The translations under genes were made by a program, and so were the position numbers. Positions 15,955 through 23,072 of a DNA stretch of 49,062 bases are shown here, piece after piece. The notes beneath the pieces were generated by a model. That model was not told the origin of the DNA, made no database searches, and saw only the letters and a list, made by a program, of their open reading frames with translations. Position 1 is the first letter of the stretch. Each line of letters begins with the position of its first letter. Source of the stretch: a virus; IMG/VR virus record IMGVR_UViG_3300044612_001598, positions 1 to 49,062 of that record. The stretch is one strand, 5' to 3'.

Positions 15955-16028
15955 GGTTCCATAGATCAATTGGTTAGATCGCTACCCTGTCACGGTAGAG
16001 GCTACGGGTTCAAGTCCCGTTGGAATCG
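15955..16028 (+). tRNA. tRNA-Asp (GTC)
   Basis: 74 bases. Acceptor GGTTCCA pairs with TGGAATC (one G-T); anticodon stem CTACC/GGTAG with loop CTGTCAC gives anticodon GTC; T-arm GGGTTCAAGTCCC. Discriminator G fits Asp. CCA is not encoded. Confidence 0.93.
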
Positions 16029-16248
16029 CAAGCGTAAATGGGGCCCCGAGGGAATGTGATATAGGTCACATAATATTTCTAATAAAATAACTTTACGATA
16101 AAAGAATATTTTTCCTGGAATTTCTTTACGATAGGTTTGATTTTTTTCCCAAACCTTGCTACAATTAATATATAACCCAGTAACAGGAGATACCCATTTG
16201 TCAGTGCCCTCTGTTACACTTATAACATAACCCAAACAAAGGAAAGAT
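16029..16248 (+). promoter_or_regulatory. Control module for 16249
   Basis: GGGCCCCGAGGGA; perfect TGTGA-TATAGG-TCACA (16055-16070); TTTACGATA twice; TTGATT-N17-TACAAT near 16137-16165 with CAAACC/GGTTTG motifs like those at 19080-19760; then TTGTCAG (16198-16204), N10, TACACT (16215-16220). Two promoters seem to be stacked. Confidence 0.55.
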
Positions 16249-16491
16249 ATGACCCTAGAAACAGAAACAATGGAAGATCCAACAATGTACGCAGACTACT
16301 ATTCTTGCGACCTTGCTATCTCTATTACAAATATCAAGGCTAAGAATGTACATCACGCAGAAGCCGTTATGCAAACCTTCATAGATGAAATTGGCAAGAT
16401 AATGACTGATGAACTTAGTTGGGATGACGCTCAATGGGATATACAAGAAAATGTATTCCTACCTGAACTAGGTGAGTGGCACACAAAGTGA
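16249..16491 (+). CDS. Small hypothetical protein
   Basis: 80 residues, acidic, mixed fold. AAAGGAAAG ribosome site. Its stop overlaps a GTG start (GTGA). First of a chain of overlapping small genes to 16995. Confidence 0.55.
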   Translation: MTLETETMEDPTMYADYYSCDLAISITNIKAKNVHHAEAVMQTFIDEIGKIMTDELSWDDAQWDIQENVFLPELGEWHTK

Positions 16492-16634
16492 GAACCATTG
16501 ATGAATTAGTTAATGAGATATACGAAGACAACTACTCTCATTTAGAGTTTGATGAGAATATGGGTGGGGAAGATTGTGACTGCCATATTCATACTACCCT
16601 AAACACAATCGTAGAGTATTGGTGGGACAAGTAA
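16488..16634 (+). CDS. Small protein with CxCHxH motif
   Basis: 48 residues from a GTG that overlaps the previous TGA. DCDCHIH could bind metal. TAATG overlap with the next gene. Confidence 0.45.
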   Translation: MRTIDELVNEIYEDNYSHLEFDENMGGEDCDCHIHTTLNTIVEYWWDK

Positions 16635-16795
16635 TGCCATTAGTAGGATATGAAGAAGTAGATGCACTAGATATGATATTAGGAGTTCAGTCTGTTATGA
16701 TTACTGTTAATCCTGATGATGACCCTTGGCTTCACAATACCCTGTGGAAAACCAAAGACTTCCTTGAAGGACTAATGGCAGAGGGGTACTTCTAA
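16634..16795 (+). CDS. Small hypothetical protein
   Basis: 53 residues, acidic, Met- and Leu-rich (VDALDMILGVQSVMI). TAATG at both ends. No family recognised. Confidence 0.5.
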   Translation: MPLVGYEEVDALDMILGVQSVMITVNPDDDPWLHNTLWKTKDFLEGLMAEGYF

Positions 16796-16995
16796 TGTGG
16801 ACTAAGCACGACTATGTATGTACTAACTGTGACGCTCTTATTGAGGTTACTGCCCTGGAGATACCAAGGGTAGATCCTGACTGTATTTGTGCTAGAGGAA
16901 TGGTTATTGGTATTGGCTCATCCCCTGCGTATGAACCTGTGATGGAAGTCACACCCCGTGAAGTTGTAAAAATCAACACGAACCCGTATAATTAA
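16795..16995 (+). CDS. Small zinc-ribbon-like protein
   Basis: 66 residues. CTNC near residue 9 and DCIC near residue 29 suggest a zinc ribbon, followed by a proline-rich tail. TAATG start. Confidence 0.55.
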   Translation: MWTKHDYVCTNCDALIEVTALEIPRVDPDCICARGMVIGIGSSPAYEPVMEVTPREVVKINTNPYN

Positions 16996-16998
16996 TAT

Positions 16999-17154
16999 AT
17001 GGACCTAAACACATTTATCGAATACATCAAACTACATCTGATTAGTCTTGAACAAGACCTTGAAGAGAACCCTGCCTCTATCCACGTGGTAGACATTGAG
17101 GGACAAATCTATGCTACTAAACATCTTTTGTCAGTGGCAGAGGGTAGAATATAA
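16999..17154 (+). CDS. Small hypothetical protein, leaderless start
   Basis: 51 residues. TTGTAA-N17-TATAAT-N6-ATG fits a complete promoter with the ATG at the expected +1. Helical N-terminus (TFIEYIKLHLISLEQDL). Confidence 0.55.
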   Translation: MDLNTFIEYIKLHLISLEQDLEENPASIHVVDIEGQIYATKHLLSVAEGRI

Positions 17155-17156
17155 CT

Positions 17157-17435
17157 ATGATGAACACACAACTAGAACCAAGACTACAGAAACTCGTTGA
17201 CCTAGGGGAGTCAGGTACAGATATCCTACACGGTGAACTTAAAAACCTAATGCTAGAAGCAGAGAACGATTATATTGAGATTGAGACTGAAGAGCGTGAA
17301 GGTGGCTACTCAGACGCAATGCTATCTATGGACAGAACAAGGGCAGAAGGAAGAATGGACGCACTCGTAGAAGTCTATGCCCTTACATACCAACTAGCCT
17401 TTGCTATCAATGACAGGATAAAGAAGAATGGATAA
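17157..17435 (+). CDS. Hypothetical helical protein
   Basis: 92 residues, acidic and helical. TTGTCAG-N10-TAGAAT-N6-ATG lies just upstream, inside the end of the previous gene, so it may have its own leaderless transcript. Overlaps the next gene by 8 bases. Confidence 0.55.
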   Translation: MMNTQLEPRLQKLVDLGESGTDILHGELKNLMLEAENDYIEIETEEREGGYSDAMLSMDRTRAEGRMDALVEVYALTYQLAFAINDRIKKNG

Positions 17436-17811
17436 CTTCATTGAAATGGACTTTGACGAATGGTGTGACACATACAAGCCAATCATTAACCATATAGACA
17501 GTAATGCCTCCTTTGACAATGGAAACGGTGGTGTTATGTTTGAGACCTATGGTGATGAGGTTGAGTTTGTTAAGTCTCAATCCCCTGAAAATATCTGGAT
17601 GTTTGGTCAGGGTGACGACGGTGGTACCTATGTATGGAATGGCTGGGGATTTGTAAATAGACTAGGATACTTCATCACTGAGGTCCCCTGCCCAGATGGT
17701 CTGACCATTCAGGTACAGGTGGGAGAGCCTGACTTGACTTGTGATTTCTGCGGTGATATACTTGATGAAGAACTACCTCACGACCCACTATGCGAAGGAA
17801 TAAATGTATGA
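17428..17811 (+). CDS. Hypothetical protein with C-terminal zinc-binding motif
   Basis: 127 residues, very acidic. A Gly/Asp-rich middle (FGQGDDGGTYVWNGWGF) and a C-terminal CDFCGD...HDPLC likely bind one zinc. ATGA overlap with the next gene. Confidence 0.55.
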   Translation: MDNFIEMDFDEWCDTYKPIINHIDSNASFDNGNGGVMFETYGDEVEFVKSQSPENIWMFGQGDDGGTYVWNGWGFVNRLGYFITEVPCPDGLTIQVQVGEPDLTCDFCGDILDEELPHDPLCEGINV

Positions 17812-17930
17812 CAGATAATAATGATGTAGAGACAATCATCTCTTGCCCTAACTGTGACAACGAGATTGGCTATGACGACAAATGTCCTTGTGGCTTTGAT
17901 GATGACTTTAACGGAAGGACAAGCGAGTGA
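17808..17930 (+). CDS. Small zinc-ribbon protein
   Basis: 40 residues with CPNC and CPCG, a minimal zinc ribbon, in an acidic protein. ATGA overlap before and GTGA overlap after. Confidence 0.5.
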   Translation: MTDNNDVETIISCPNCDNEIGYDDKCPCGFDDDFNGRTSE

Positions 17931-18073
17931 ACGAATACAAAGTAGAAATCATCTTTGAACCTACAGGTGACTATATGACATTTAGATACGAGGCTGAATC
18001 AGATAATGAAGCGGACCTCTGCAATGAAATTTTAAATCAACTATCAATTGTATCTTGGAAGGAAGAAGAGTAA
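17927..18073 (+). CDS. Small hypothetical protein
   Basis: 48 residues from a GTG inside a GTGA overlap. Beta-rich (YKVEIIFEPTGDYMTFRY). TAATG overlap with the next gene. Confidence 0.45.
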   Translation: MNEYKVEIIFEPTGDYMTFRYEAESDNEADLCNEILNQLSIVSWKEEE

Positions 18074-18438
18074 TGGGAGCACGGATCAACTTTGTATTTA
18101 AAGACGTTGAGGATGAGGCACACGTAGTGCTATATAGCCACTGGGGTGAGACAGAATGGCAGCGGGACATAGCAATGGCGCTGCTACATTCAAAGCCTAG
18201 GTGGAGCGATGCTAGTTACTTTACTCGTATGATGATTAGTTATCTTATGCAAGACTCTGTATTCAGTGATACAGGGTTTGGTATCTATGCTATTACTGGT
18301 ACCAACTTTGATTTAGGTGAGACCACAGTGGTCATCGATATCGCTAAAGAAACTATCATTGATGACAAGCACAATGTCCTTGACTGGCAATTATTTATGG
18401 AAGCCTATTCACCAAAGGTTTTGGCTGAGCAAATCTAG
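18073..18438 (+). CDS. Hypothetical protein
   Basis: 121 residues from the coupled ATG at 18073. A sequence such as ARINFVFKDVEDEAHVVLYSHWG with later GIYAITGTNFDLG suggests a compact alpha/beta fold similar to small phage proteins of unknown role. Last gene before a terminator-like hairpin. Confidence 0.6.
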   Translation: MGARINFVFKDVEDEAHVVLYSHWGETEWQRDIAMALLHSKPRWSDASYFTRMMISYLMQDSVFSDTGFGIYAITGTNFDLGETTVVIDIAKETIIDDKHNVLDWQLFMEAYSPKVLAEQI

Positions 18439-18463
18439 GGAGTGGGTCCCCTAGACTAACAGG

Positions 18464-18508
18464 GTGGAGCGTAGGTTTTCGTAGGCTTGCGCTCCCCCTT
18501 ACTTTTTG
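18464..18508 (+). terminator. Rho-independent terminator-like hairpin
   Basis: GGAGCG pairs with CGCTCC around an 18-base centre containing TAGG/TTTTCG, followed by CCCCTTACTTTTTG. Ends the 16999-18438 gene set; the TTGCGC in its 3' arm also fits as the -35 of the next promoter. Confidence 0.6.
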
Positions 18509-18519
18509 ATACAATGGAC
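18491..18519 (+). promoter_or_regulatory. Promoter for 18534
   Basis: TTGCGC-N17-TACAAT, with the -35 inside the preceding terminator. An AGAGGAGA ribosome site follows, so this transcript is led rather than leaderless. Confidence 0.5.
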
Positions 18520-18533
18520 AAGAGGAGATACCT

Positions 18534-18773
18534 ATGGCTTATTCAATAAGACGAACGGCAACCCATAATAAAGAAAGCAAAATGGCAGAACAGTTAGGCA
18601 GACTCCTTACCCAAGATTTTGCGGTAGATTTAGAAAGAGTAGGATTTTATGTAGTAAGAAACCTACCACTAATCAACTATCACAGATTAGAAGTATTGAG
18701 TTTGACATCTATGGAAGAGTATGATAAACTTATGTTAGAGATGAAAGGACCCAATAATGGACTTCGCAGATAA
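18534..18773 (+). CDS. Small hypothetical protein
   Basis: 79 residues, basic N-terminus then a helical region. Strong ribosome site. Overlaps the next start by 17 bases. Confidence 0.5.
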   Translation: MAYSIRRTATHNKESKMAEQLGRLLTQDFAVDLERVGFYVVRNLPLINYHRLEVLSLTSMEEYDKLMLEMKGPNNGLRR

Positions 18774-19059
18774 GACAGGCATACTAGGTCAACTATGGAT
18801 TGATTTCCGTGATGATGAAAACTTTAGTGCCTTTATGGATTACAATGACATTGGTGTTCCAATGGCATACTATGTAGCAGAAGGCCTGGTTAATGGTTTG
18901 ACAGATCTTGGTAAACAATATGTTGAAGAGAGCATCGATATGATGTTTAAACTATTAGAGATCACAGAGGCAGAGGTTGAGGAACTAGATGAAATTAATC
19001 TAACAGAAGTTCTTAACCTGGCCTATGAAAAGAAAAACTCTGGTGGGTCTCTGGGCTAA
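18757..19059 (+). CDS. Hypothetical acidic helical protein
   Basis: 100 residues, strongly acidic, helical. AAAGGA before the ATG. Ends just before a GGGCTAAAGCCC hairpin and the iteron region. Confidence 0.55.
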   Translation: MDFADKTGILGQLWIDFRDDENFSAFMDYNDIGVPMAYYVAEGLVNGLTDLGKQYVEESIDMMFKLLEITEAEVEELDEINLTEVLNLAYEKKNSGGSLG

Positions 19060-19079
19060 AGCCCCTGAGATTTCCCCCG

Positions 19080-19760
19080 AGGGCAAATCATATCAAATTG
19101 GACATATTGGACAAACCATATTTCCAAAAGATCATTACGAACCTTTAAAAATTTTTCCCCAAACCAGGGGTATTACGAAGGACAAATTCTTTTCCCCAAA
19201 CCTTATACCATACAAACCTTTATTTGTCAAACCTTAATATCAGGTGTATAATGTATTTATGACCCCAAGACACTTTGCAGAATATGCAAAAAGAGATCCC
19301 AAAGGCTATCAAGCATTCTCAGATAATATGTGGAATGGTTTTGTATCTATTACTAAGCATGTTCCTATAGTTAATAGGTTCTTCTCTTTCTCTCCCGCCG
19401 AGTTTCAGGTGGATCAAGAAACTGAAAATAAGATTACGAACGCCTAAAAATTTTTCCCCAAACCTGGCCGTTTTTGCCAGGGGATAAAGAGATTATATAC
19501 CAAACCACTAGTACTAAAACATAGACAAACCTTTTATCCTGATTTTTAAATATTTATCAAACCTTTATATATTTTTATTACGATTTATCGACATTTTCTC
19601 CTGATTTTGGGAGATTTTTTTATGCATAAAATGGGCTTGACAAACCATAATTTATAGGTTATAATGCCCAAACCATGCATATAAAGGTTTGACAGATATG
19701 AAGGTTTGTGGTAAAATGCGGCTATAAAGGTTTGGAGATATGAAGGTTTGGCCGTTAGAG
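19080..19760. repeat. CAAACC/GGTTTG iteron region, candidate origin
   Basis: About 15 copies of CAAACC or its complement. Those left of ~19675 read CAAACC and those right of it read GGTTTG, giving overall dyad symmetry. ATTACGA occurs five times, and AAAAATTTTTCCCCAAACC occurs twice (near 19147 and 19445). A small gene (19259-19447) lies within it; otherwise 19448-19893 has no gene. Iterons, AT-richness and adjacent DnaA boxes suggest a replication origin or partition site. Confidence 0.6.
19259..19447 (+). CDS. Small hypothetical protein, leaderless start
   Basis: 62 residues. TTGTCA-N17-TATAAT-N6-ATG supports this start over the GTG 15 bases upstream. Aromatic-rich (RHFAEYAKRDPKGYQAF). Sits inside the iteron region. 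Confidence 0.55.
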   Translation: MTPRHFAEYAKRDPKGYQAFSDNMWNGFVSITKHVPIVNRFFSFSPAEFQVDQETENKITNA

Positions 19761-19787
19761 ATTACGACCCCATCTATAAAAGGGCTC

Positions 19788-19820
19788 CCTAACCCACTTC
19801 CCTCCACTTCACTCCACTTC
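19788..19820 (+). repeat. CCACTTC pyrimidine repeats
   Basis: Four close copies of CCACTTC or CCACTTCC form a pyrimidine-only stretch. Such tracts can form unusual DNA structures. It lies between the iterons and the DnaA boxes. Confidence 0.6.
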
Positions 19821-19855
19821 TAGACTGTCTAATAATATAATCAGTAACATATTTC

Positions 19856-19875
19856 TGTGGATAACTTGTGGATAA
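19856..19875. other. Tandem DnaA-box-like sites
   Basis: TGTGGATAA at 19856-19864 and 19867-19875, two exact matches to the DnaA box (TTATCCACA on the other strand) two bases apart, next to an AT-rich stretch. Together with the iterons this is the densest origin-like signal in the window. Confidence 0.55.
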
Positions 19876-19893
19876 CTATGATACAATAATCCA

Positions 19894-20046
19894 ATGCACA
19901 AATTGGAATCATCATACAATAAGTTTATTCAGCCTACAGTAAGCATCCTATGCTTTGACTGTGGGGGTATGTATGAAATGCCATATGGGGTATCAAACCC
20001 TACATCCAAGTGTCCAAAATGCCAGGGGATCAAACCTCTTTTATAG
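19894..20046 (+). CDS. Small zinc-ribbon protein, leaderless start
   Basis: 50 residues with CFDCGG and CPKCQG, a clear zinc ribbon. TACAAT ends 6 bases before the ATG. Its end overlaps that of the convergent gene by 17 bases. Confidence 0.6.
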   Translation: MHKLESSYNKFIQPTVSILCFDCGGMYEMPYGVSNPTSKCPKCQGIKPLL

Positions 20047-20347
20047 CCTTATTGACCATACGGATCAAGGCCCTACGTGTTATCTTCGACGCATCAAAGG
20101 TCTCTGTGTATCCGCTTTGAGGCATATCCGCCTTATCCAGAAAGTGTCCATATCTTTCCCTTAGTGTTCTTAGTACTAGGGTTTCGACTGCTCTTGCCCT
20201 ATCCCGTTCGAAAAAATGCCAATACTTAATTAGTATCCAACCCTTGGTCCTATGGCTTGCAAACCTTCTTCCGCTTATATCTGATATACCTACCTTGACA
20301 GCCTTATGTAGTGGGCTGTATAGTATATATAAGACTGCTTCATCCAT
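20030..20347 (-). CDS. GIY-YIG-superfamily-like (T5orf172/Mug113-type) protein
   Basis: 105 residues from the ATG at 20347, which has TATAAT 6 bases before it. VLYILYSPLHKAVKVGIS, an Arg-rich helix (GRRFASHRTKG) and a downstream Glu (AVETLVL) follow the GIY-YIG order of Tyr, KxGxS, Arg and Glu seen in T5orf172/Mug113 domains. Likely a nuclease-like DNA-binding protein, possibly a free-standing homing-type enzyme. Activity not certain. Confidence 0.6.
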   Translation of the reverse strand: MDEAVLYILYSPLHKAVKVGISDISGRRFASHRTKGWILIKYWHFFERDRARAVETLVLRTLRERYGHFLDKADMPQSGYTETFDASKITRRALIRMVNKAIKEV

Positions 20348-20395
20348 AGACTCATTATACTTGACATACCCTGCTAATTTTGATATGATTGGTTT
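20348..20395. promoter_or_regulatory. Overlapping divergent promoters
   Basis: Plus strand: TTGACA-N17-TATGAT-N6-ATG for 20396. Minus strand: TATAAT-N6-ATG for 20347. Only 48 bases separate the two ATGs, so the promoters overlap and should interfere or be co-regulated. Confidence 0.65.
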
Positions 20396-20629
20396 ATGAT
20401 TACTAAAAAAAATAAAAAGCAAATGCACCAATACGAAGAGGATTTTGTCTTTGTCCTAGAAAACCTCAAAAATGATATCAGTAGATATCTTGATGTAGCC
20501 AAGTCTGAAGATGTATCTCATAATGATATTAGTAGGACTATTTCATTGATTAACTGGACTGCTAGAACAGTTGCAGAAAATAGGGATGAGTTAGAGTTTA
20601 AGATAATGTATGCTAAGGAGCAGTCATAA
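20396..20629 (+). CDS. Hypothetical helical protein, leaderless start
   Basis: 77 residues, charged and helical. Consensus-like promoter with the ATG at expected +1. TAATG overlap with the next gene. Confidence 0.6.
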   Translation: MITKKNKKQMHQYEEDFVFVLENLKNDISRYLDVAKSEDVSHNDISRTISLINWTARTVAENRDELEFKIMYAKEQS

Positions 20630-20844
20630 TGAAGGGTTCACTTTGTGCTTATAAGCGTGGAGAGCCTTACTTTACCAGTTATCATTGGTGTAATGAATGT
20701 CCACCTTCTGATGAATACCGTGCTCTTGAAAAGCAACAAAAACTAGACTGGGCTAAGGCCAATAAGGAAAGAGATGCTGCTTGGAAAAACAAGAATGCAA
20801 GAAGGATCAAGCATGACAAGTCATTGGCGGACAAGGGTTTCTAA
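20629..20844 (+). CDS. Small basic Cys-containing protein
   Basis: 71 residues. WCNECPP near residue 20 plus an upstream Cys may bind zinc; the C-terminal half is Lys- and Arg-rich, so nucleic-acid binding is plausible. Coupled start. Confidence 0.55.
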   Translation: MKGSLCAYKRGEPYFTSYHWCNECPPSDEYRALEKQQKLDWAKANKERDAAWKNKNARRIKHDKSLADKGF

Positions 20845-20924
20845 CCAATATTGCCCCTGTGGGGCATAGAAAGGTTTATAACTCCTATTTTGCGCCGAAC
20901 TTTAAAGAATGCTATAATTAAAAT

Positions 20925-21812
20925 ATGGAAAAAAATGCGAACATATTGAATATGCTTCGCTTAGAGATGTACAAAACTACTGTACTTAATAGGTACGGGA
21001 TGCCTTATGGTCCAAATATTATTATTGATCCTAAGACAAAGTACGTTACAAATTCCCTTGGATTTCGCACAGCAGAGTTTGACGATAAAACACCAGATTT
21101 TGTTTTTGCTGGATGCTCTCATACCTGGGGATGGGGAATTGATGATTCTTTAATTTGGGGCAATCGTATTGCAAAAACTATGGGGATAGAAACACGAAAC
21201 CTTGGCATTAGCAATGGTGCTATAACAACAATCATAGATAATCTAATTGCATACTTTGATAAATTTGGTAAGCCAAAAGTATTGTTTTGTTTGTTTCCAA
21301 GTTTAGCAAGAATGAATTTTTGGACCAATAGAAATGTTTTTATTGGAAGGCACGGTTTTGATTTTGCAAGAGATACTGCCGTTCCAAGTCAGGGTAACTC
21401 ACCGAAGTATTCACAAAAACCACATAAGTTGGAAGAGGTTCTAACCTCAGAACTACCAACTTTATTATCACTAAAATATATTTTAAATTTTGAGCAATAC
21501 TGCCTTTCTAATAATATTATTTTAAAATATTCATTTTGGGATCCAGTAGATGATCGGATGATGGATGGATTACCGCACAATAATAGTTATAGCGGGTATG
21601 TCAAATCTGATTCTGCCCTATGGGTCAGAGATGGTATTGTTGAAGTCTTTAATGGGTCTAAAGATTGTCACGCACCAACCAACGAATTGGAGCAGTACTC
21701 ATGGCTTCATGGAATGGATATAGAGTTATCAAGTTTACCCCACATAGGGGCACATAGACAGATTCACTATTATGAACTATTTCTTAATGAATATGGTAAG
21801 ATTTATTCATGA
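20925..21812 (+). CDS. SGNH/GDSL-type hydrolase-like protein (paralog A)
   Basis: 295 residues. DFVFAGCSHTWGWGI gives the block-I nucleophile Ser of the SGNH fold, followed by TRNLGISNG (block II Gly/Asn) and a C-terminal HIGAHRQIHYY that may supply the catalytic His. SGNH enzymes act as esterases or O-acyl editors on glycans and lipids. TTGCGC-N17-TATAAT-N6-ATG marks the start. Related proteins sit at 26703-27743 and 47813-48616. Substrate unknown. Confidence 0.7.
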   Translation: MEKNANILNMLRLEMYKTTVLNRYGMPYGPNIIIDPKTKYVTNSLGFRTAEFDDKTPDFVFAGCSHTWGWGIDDSLIWGNRIAKTMGIETRNLGISNGAITTIIDNLIAYFDKFGKPKVLFCLFPSLARMNFWTNRNVFIGRHGFDFARDTAVPSQGNSPKYSQKPHKLEEVLTSELPTLLSLKYILNFEQYCLSNNIILKYSFWDPVDDRMMDGLPHNNSYSGYVKSDSALWVRDGIVEVFNGSKDCHAPTNELEQYSWLHGMDIELSSLPHIGAHRQIHYYELFLNEYGKIYS

Positions 21813-21892
21813 AATTTATACTATTTTACTTAGAAAGGCTTGTTCGCTCTTTATTAAAGAAAAATAAAAAGAAAAAAGACTATATTTATTAA
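21809..21892 (+). CDS. Very small basic peptide
   Basis: 27 residues with a hydrophobic start and a Lys-rich end. ATGA overlap with the SGNH gene is the main support. Confidence 0.35.
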   Translation: MKFILFYLERLVRSLLKKNKKKKDYIY

Positions 21893-21917
21893 ACTACAAA
21901 CATGATATAATGATTAG

Positions 21918-22043
21918 ATGAAAAAGTCTAAATGTTATTTTTGCGACGAAGAAGCAACCCATTACGATATTGTAGTAAATCACGCCGAATGGGTGGTTGC
22001 GGATGTTTGCCTTTCCCACCTTTCTATGGGCCTTGTTTCCTAA
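21918..22043 (+). CDS. Small zinc-finger-like protein, leaderless start
   Basis: 41 residues with CYFCDEEA and VADVCLSHL. TATAAT ends 6 bases before the ATG. Similar layout (two Cys, then CxxH) to the hidden gene at 30831-30980. Confidence 0.55.
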   Translation: MKKSKCYFCDEEATHYDIVVNHAEWVVADVCLSHLSMGLVS

Positions 22044-22082
22044 CGCCTTGACTTATGCCAGCAATTCTGCTATCCTTAATGT

Positions 22083-22286
22083 ATGATCAATATGGAAATA
22101 CCAGATCCTTTTCAAACCTTTGTAGCCAAGAAATATGCTAACGCCAAAGGCTATGGCTATGATTTCTTTACTAAAGAATGGTCTTTTAAGTGTTCCTGTA
22201 AGGAAATGCTTTATGCTCCATCCCGCAAAATTATGACAAAGATTAGGTTGTTTCATACAAGAAATGAGTGCTTAGGTGGATACTGA
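22083..22286 (+). CDS. Small zinc-binding-like protein, leaderless start
   Basis: 67 residues with CSC in the middle and later H and C. TTGACT-N17-TATCCT-N6-ATG. Basic C-terminal half. Overlaps the next gene by 11 bases. Confidence 0.55.
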   Translation: MINMEIPDPFQTFVAKKYANAKGYGYDFFTKEWSFKCSCKEMLYAPSRKIMTKIRLFHTRNECLGGY

Positions 22287-22374
22287 AGAAGAGTTTGATC
22301 TAGAGTTTACTGTTGAAGAAATGATTAACCTTTATGGCATTAATAGCCTTGAAGATTTAGACAGAATTGACTAG
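22276..22374 (+). CDS. Very small acidic protein
   Basis: 32 residues from a GTG overlapping the previous gene. Strongly acidic. Low confidence. Confidence 0.35.
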   Translation: MDTEEEFDLEFTVEEMINLYGINSLEDLDRID

Positions 22375-22375
22375 A

Positions 22376-22498
22376 GTGAAGGCATATAAGATGACATGTA
22401 TTGTGTGTGGACTATCTAAAGAGTCAGAATGGTTTTGGAATTCTCATCAAACAATGTCTGACGGAAAGATATGGTGTGTAAATGCCAAGAGAGCCTAA
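22376..22498 (+). CDS. Small Cys-containing protein
   Basis: 40 residues from GTG 22376 (or 35 from ATG 22391), with CIVCG and a later Cys (WCVNA). Overlaps the next gene. Confidence 0.4.
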   Translation: MKAYKMTCIVCGLSKESEWFWNSHQTMSDGKIWCVNAKRA

Positions 22499-22598
22499 GA
22501 TTACGAAGATGGATTGGCGTTCCCTAGGCTACTGGCCTGTGTGGAAAGATGGAAAGAAAGTGTGGGTGCCACAGGATGAAAAAGATTCAAAAGACTAA
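22482..22598 (+). CDS. Very small Trp-rich protein
   Basis: 38 residues with four Trp (MDWRSLGYWPVWKDGKKVWV). Overlaps the neighbours on both sides. Low to moderate confidence. Confidence 0.4.
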   Translation: MPREPKITKMDWRSLGYWPVWKDGKKVWVPQDEKDSKD

Positions 22599-22797
22599 CA
22601 TACTTCCATTACGATGGATAGGTAATTTTTGTGGGGAGTTTGCTGGCAATCACCTTGTTAAGGCTATTGATTTAGATGAGGAATTAGATAGTAATTTAGG
22701 GTTTCGTTATAAATACCACGCAAAAATGTGGGTAATGCTTAATAAACCTTATGAGCGTTGGGGAACATACTATATTCTTGACAAAAACGAATGGTAA
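22576..22797 (+). CDS. Small hypothetical protein
   Basis: 73 residues from the ATG at 22576. Aromatic- and basic-rich (MWVMLNKPYERWGTYYIL). Overlaps the previous gene by 23 bases. No family recognised. Confidence 0.5.
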   Translation: MKKIQKTNILPLRWIGNFCGEFAGNHLVKAIDLDEELDSNLGFRYKYHAKMWVMLNKPYERWGTYYILDKNEW

Positions 22798-22812
22798 AGG
22801 TATAATTATATT

Positions 22813-22986
22813 ATGAGTATAGATGAAATGACATTACGAGAAGAGATTGCAAGGGCTATTGAAGCCATATCAATTGAAGAGTCTGTAACCAACGCAGTTG
22901 GTATGAGGATGCTTGCAGCAAAGGTTGCAAGAGGAGAAAATAACTATATGACAAGTATGTTTGAAAGACAGGAGGATTTCGAATGA
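22813..22986 (+). CDS. Small helical protein, leaderless start
   Basis: 57 residues, helical (EEIARAIEAISIEESV). TTGACA-N17-TATAAT-N6-ATG, the most consensus promoter in the window. ATGA overlap with the next gene. Confidence 0.6.
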   Translation: MSIDEMTLREEIARAIEAISIEESVTNAVGMRMLAAKVARGENNYMTSMFERQEDFE

Positions 22987-23072
22987 TTAGTGCACTATTG
23001 TTAATTCCAGCATTTATTTTAGGATATGCTGCCTGCTATTTTATTATGACTTATAATGTTAATCAGGATTGA
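22983..23072 (+). CDS. Very small membrane peptide
   Basis: 29 residues, one hydrophobic helix (ALLLIPAFILGYAACYFI). ATGA overlap upstream and a 17-base overlap with the next gene. Confidence 0.45.
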   Translation: MISALLLIPAFILGYAACYFIMTYNVNQD

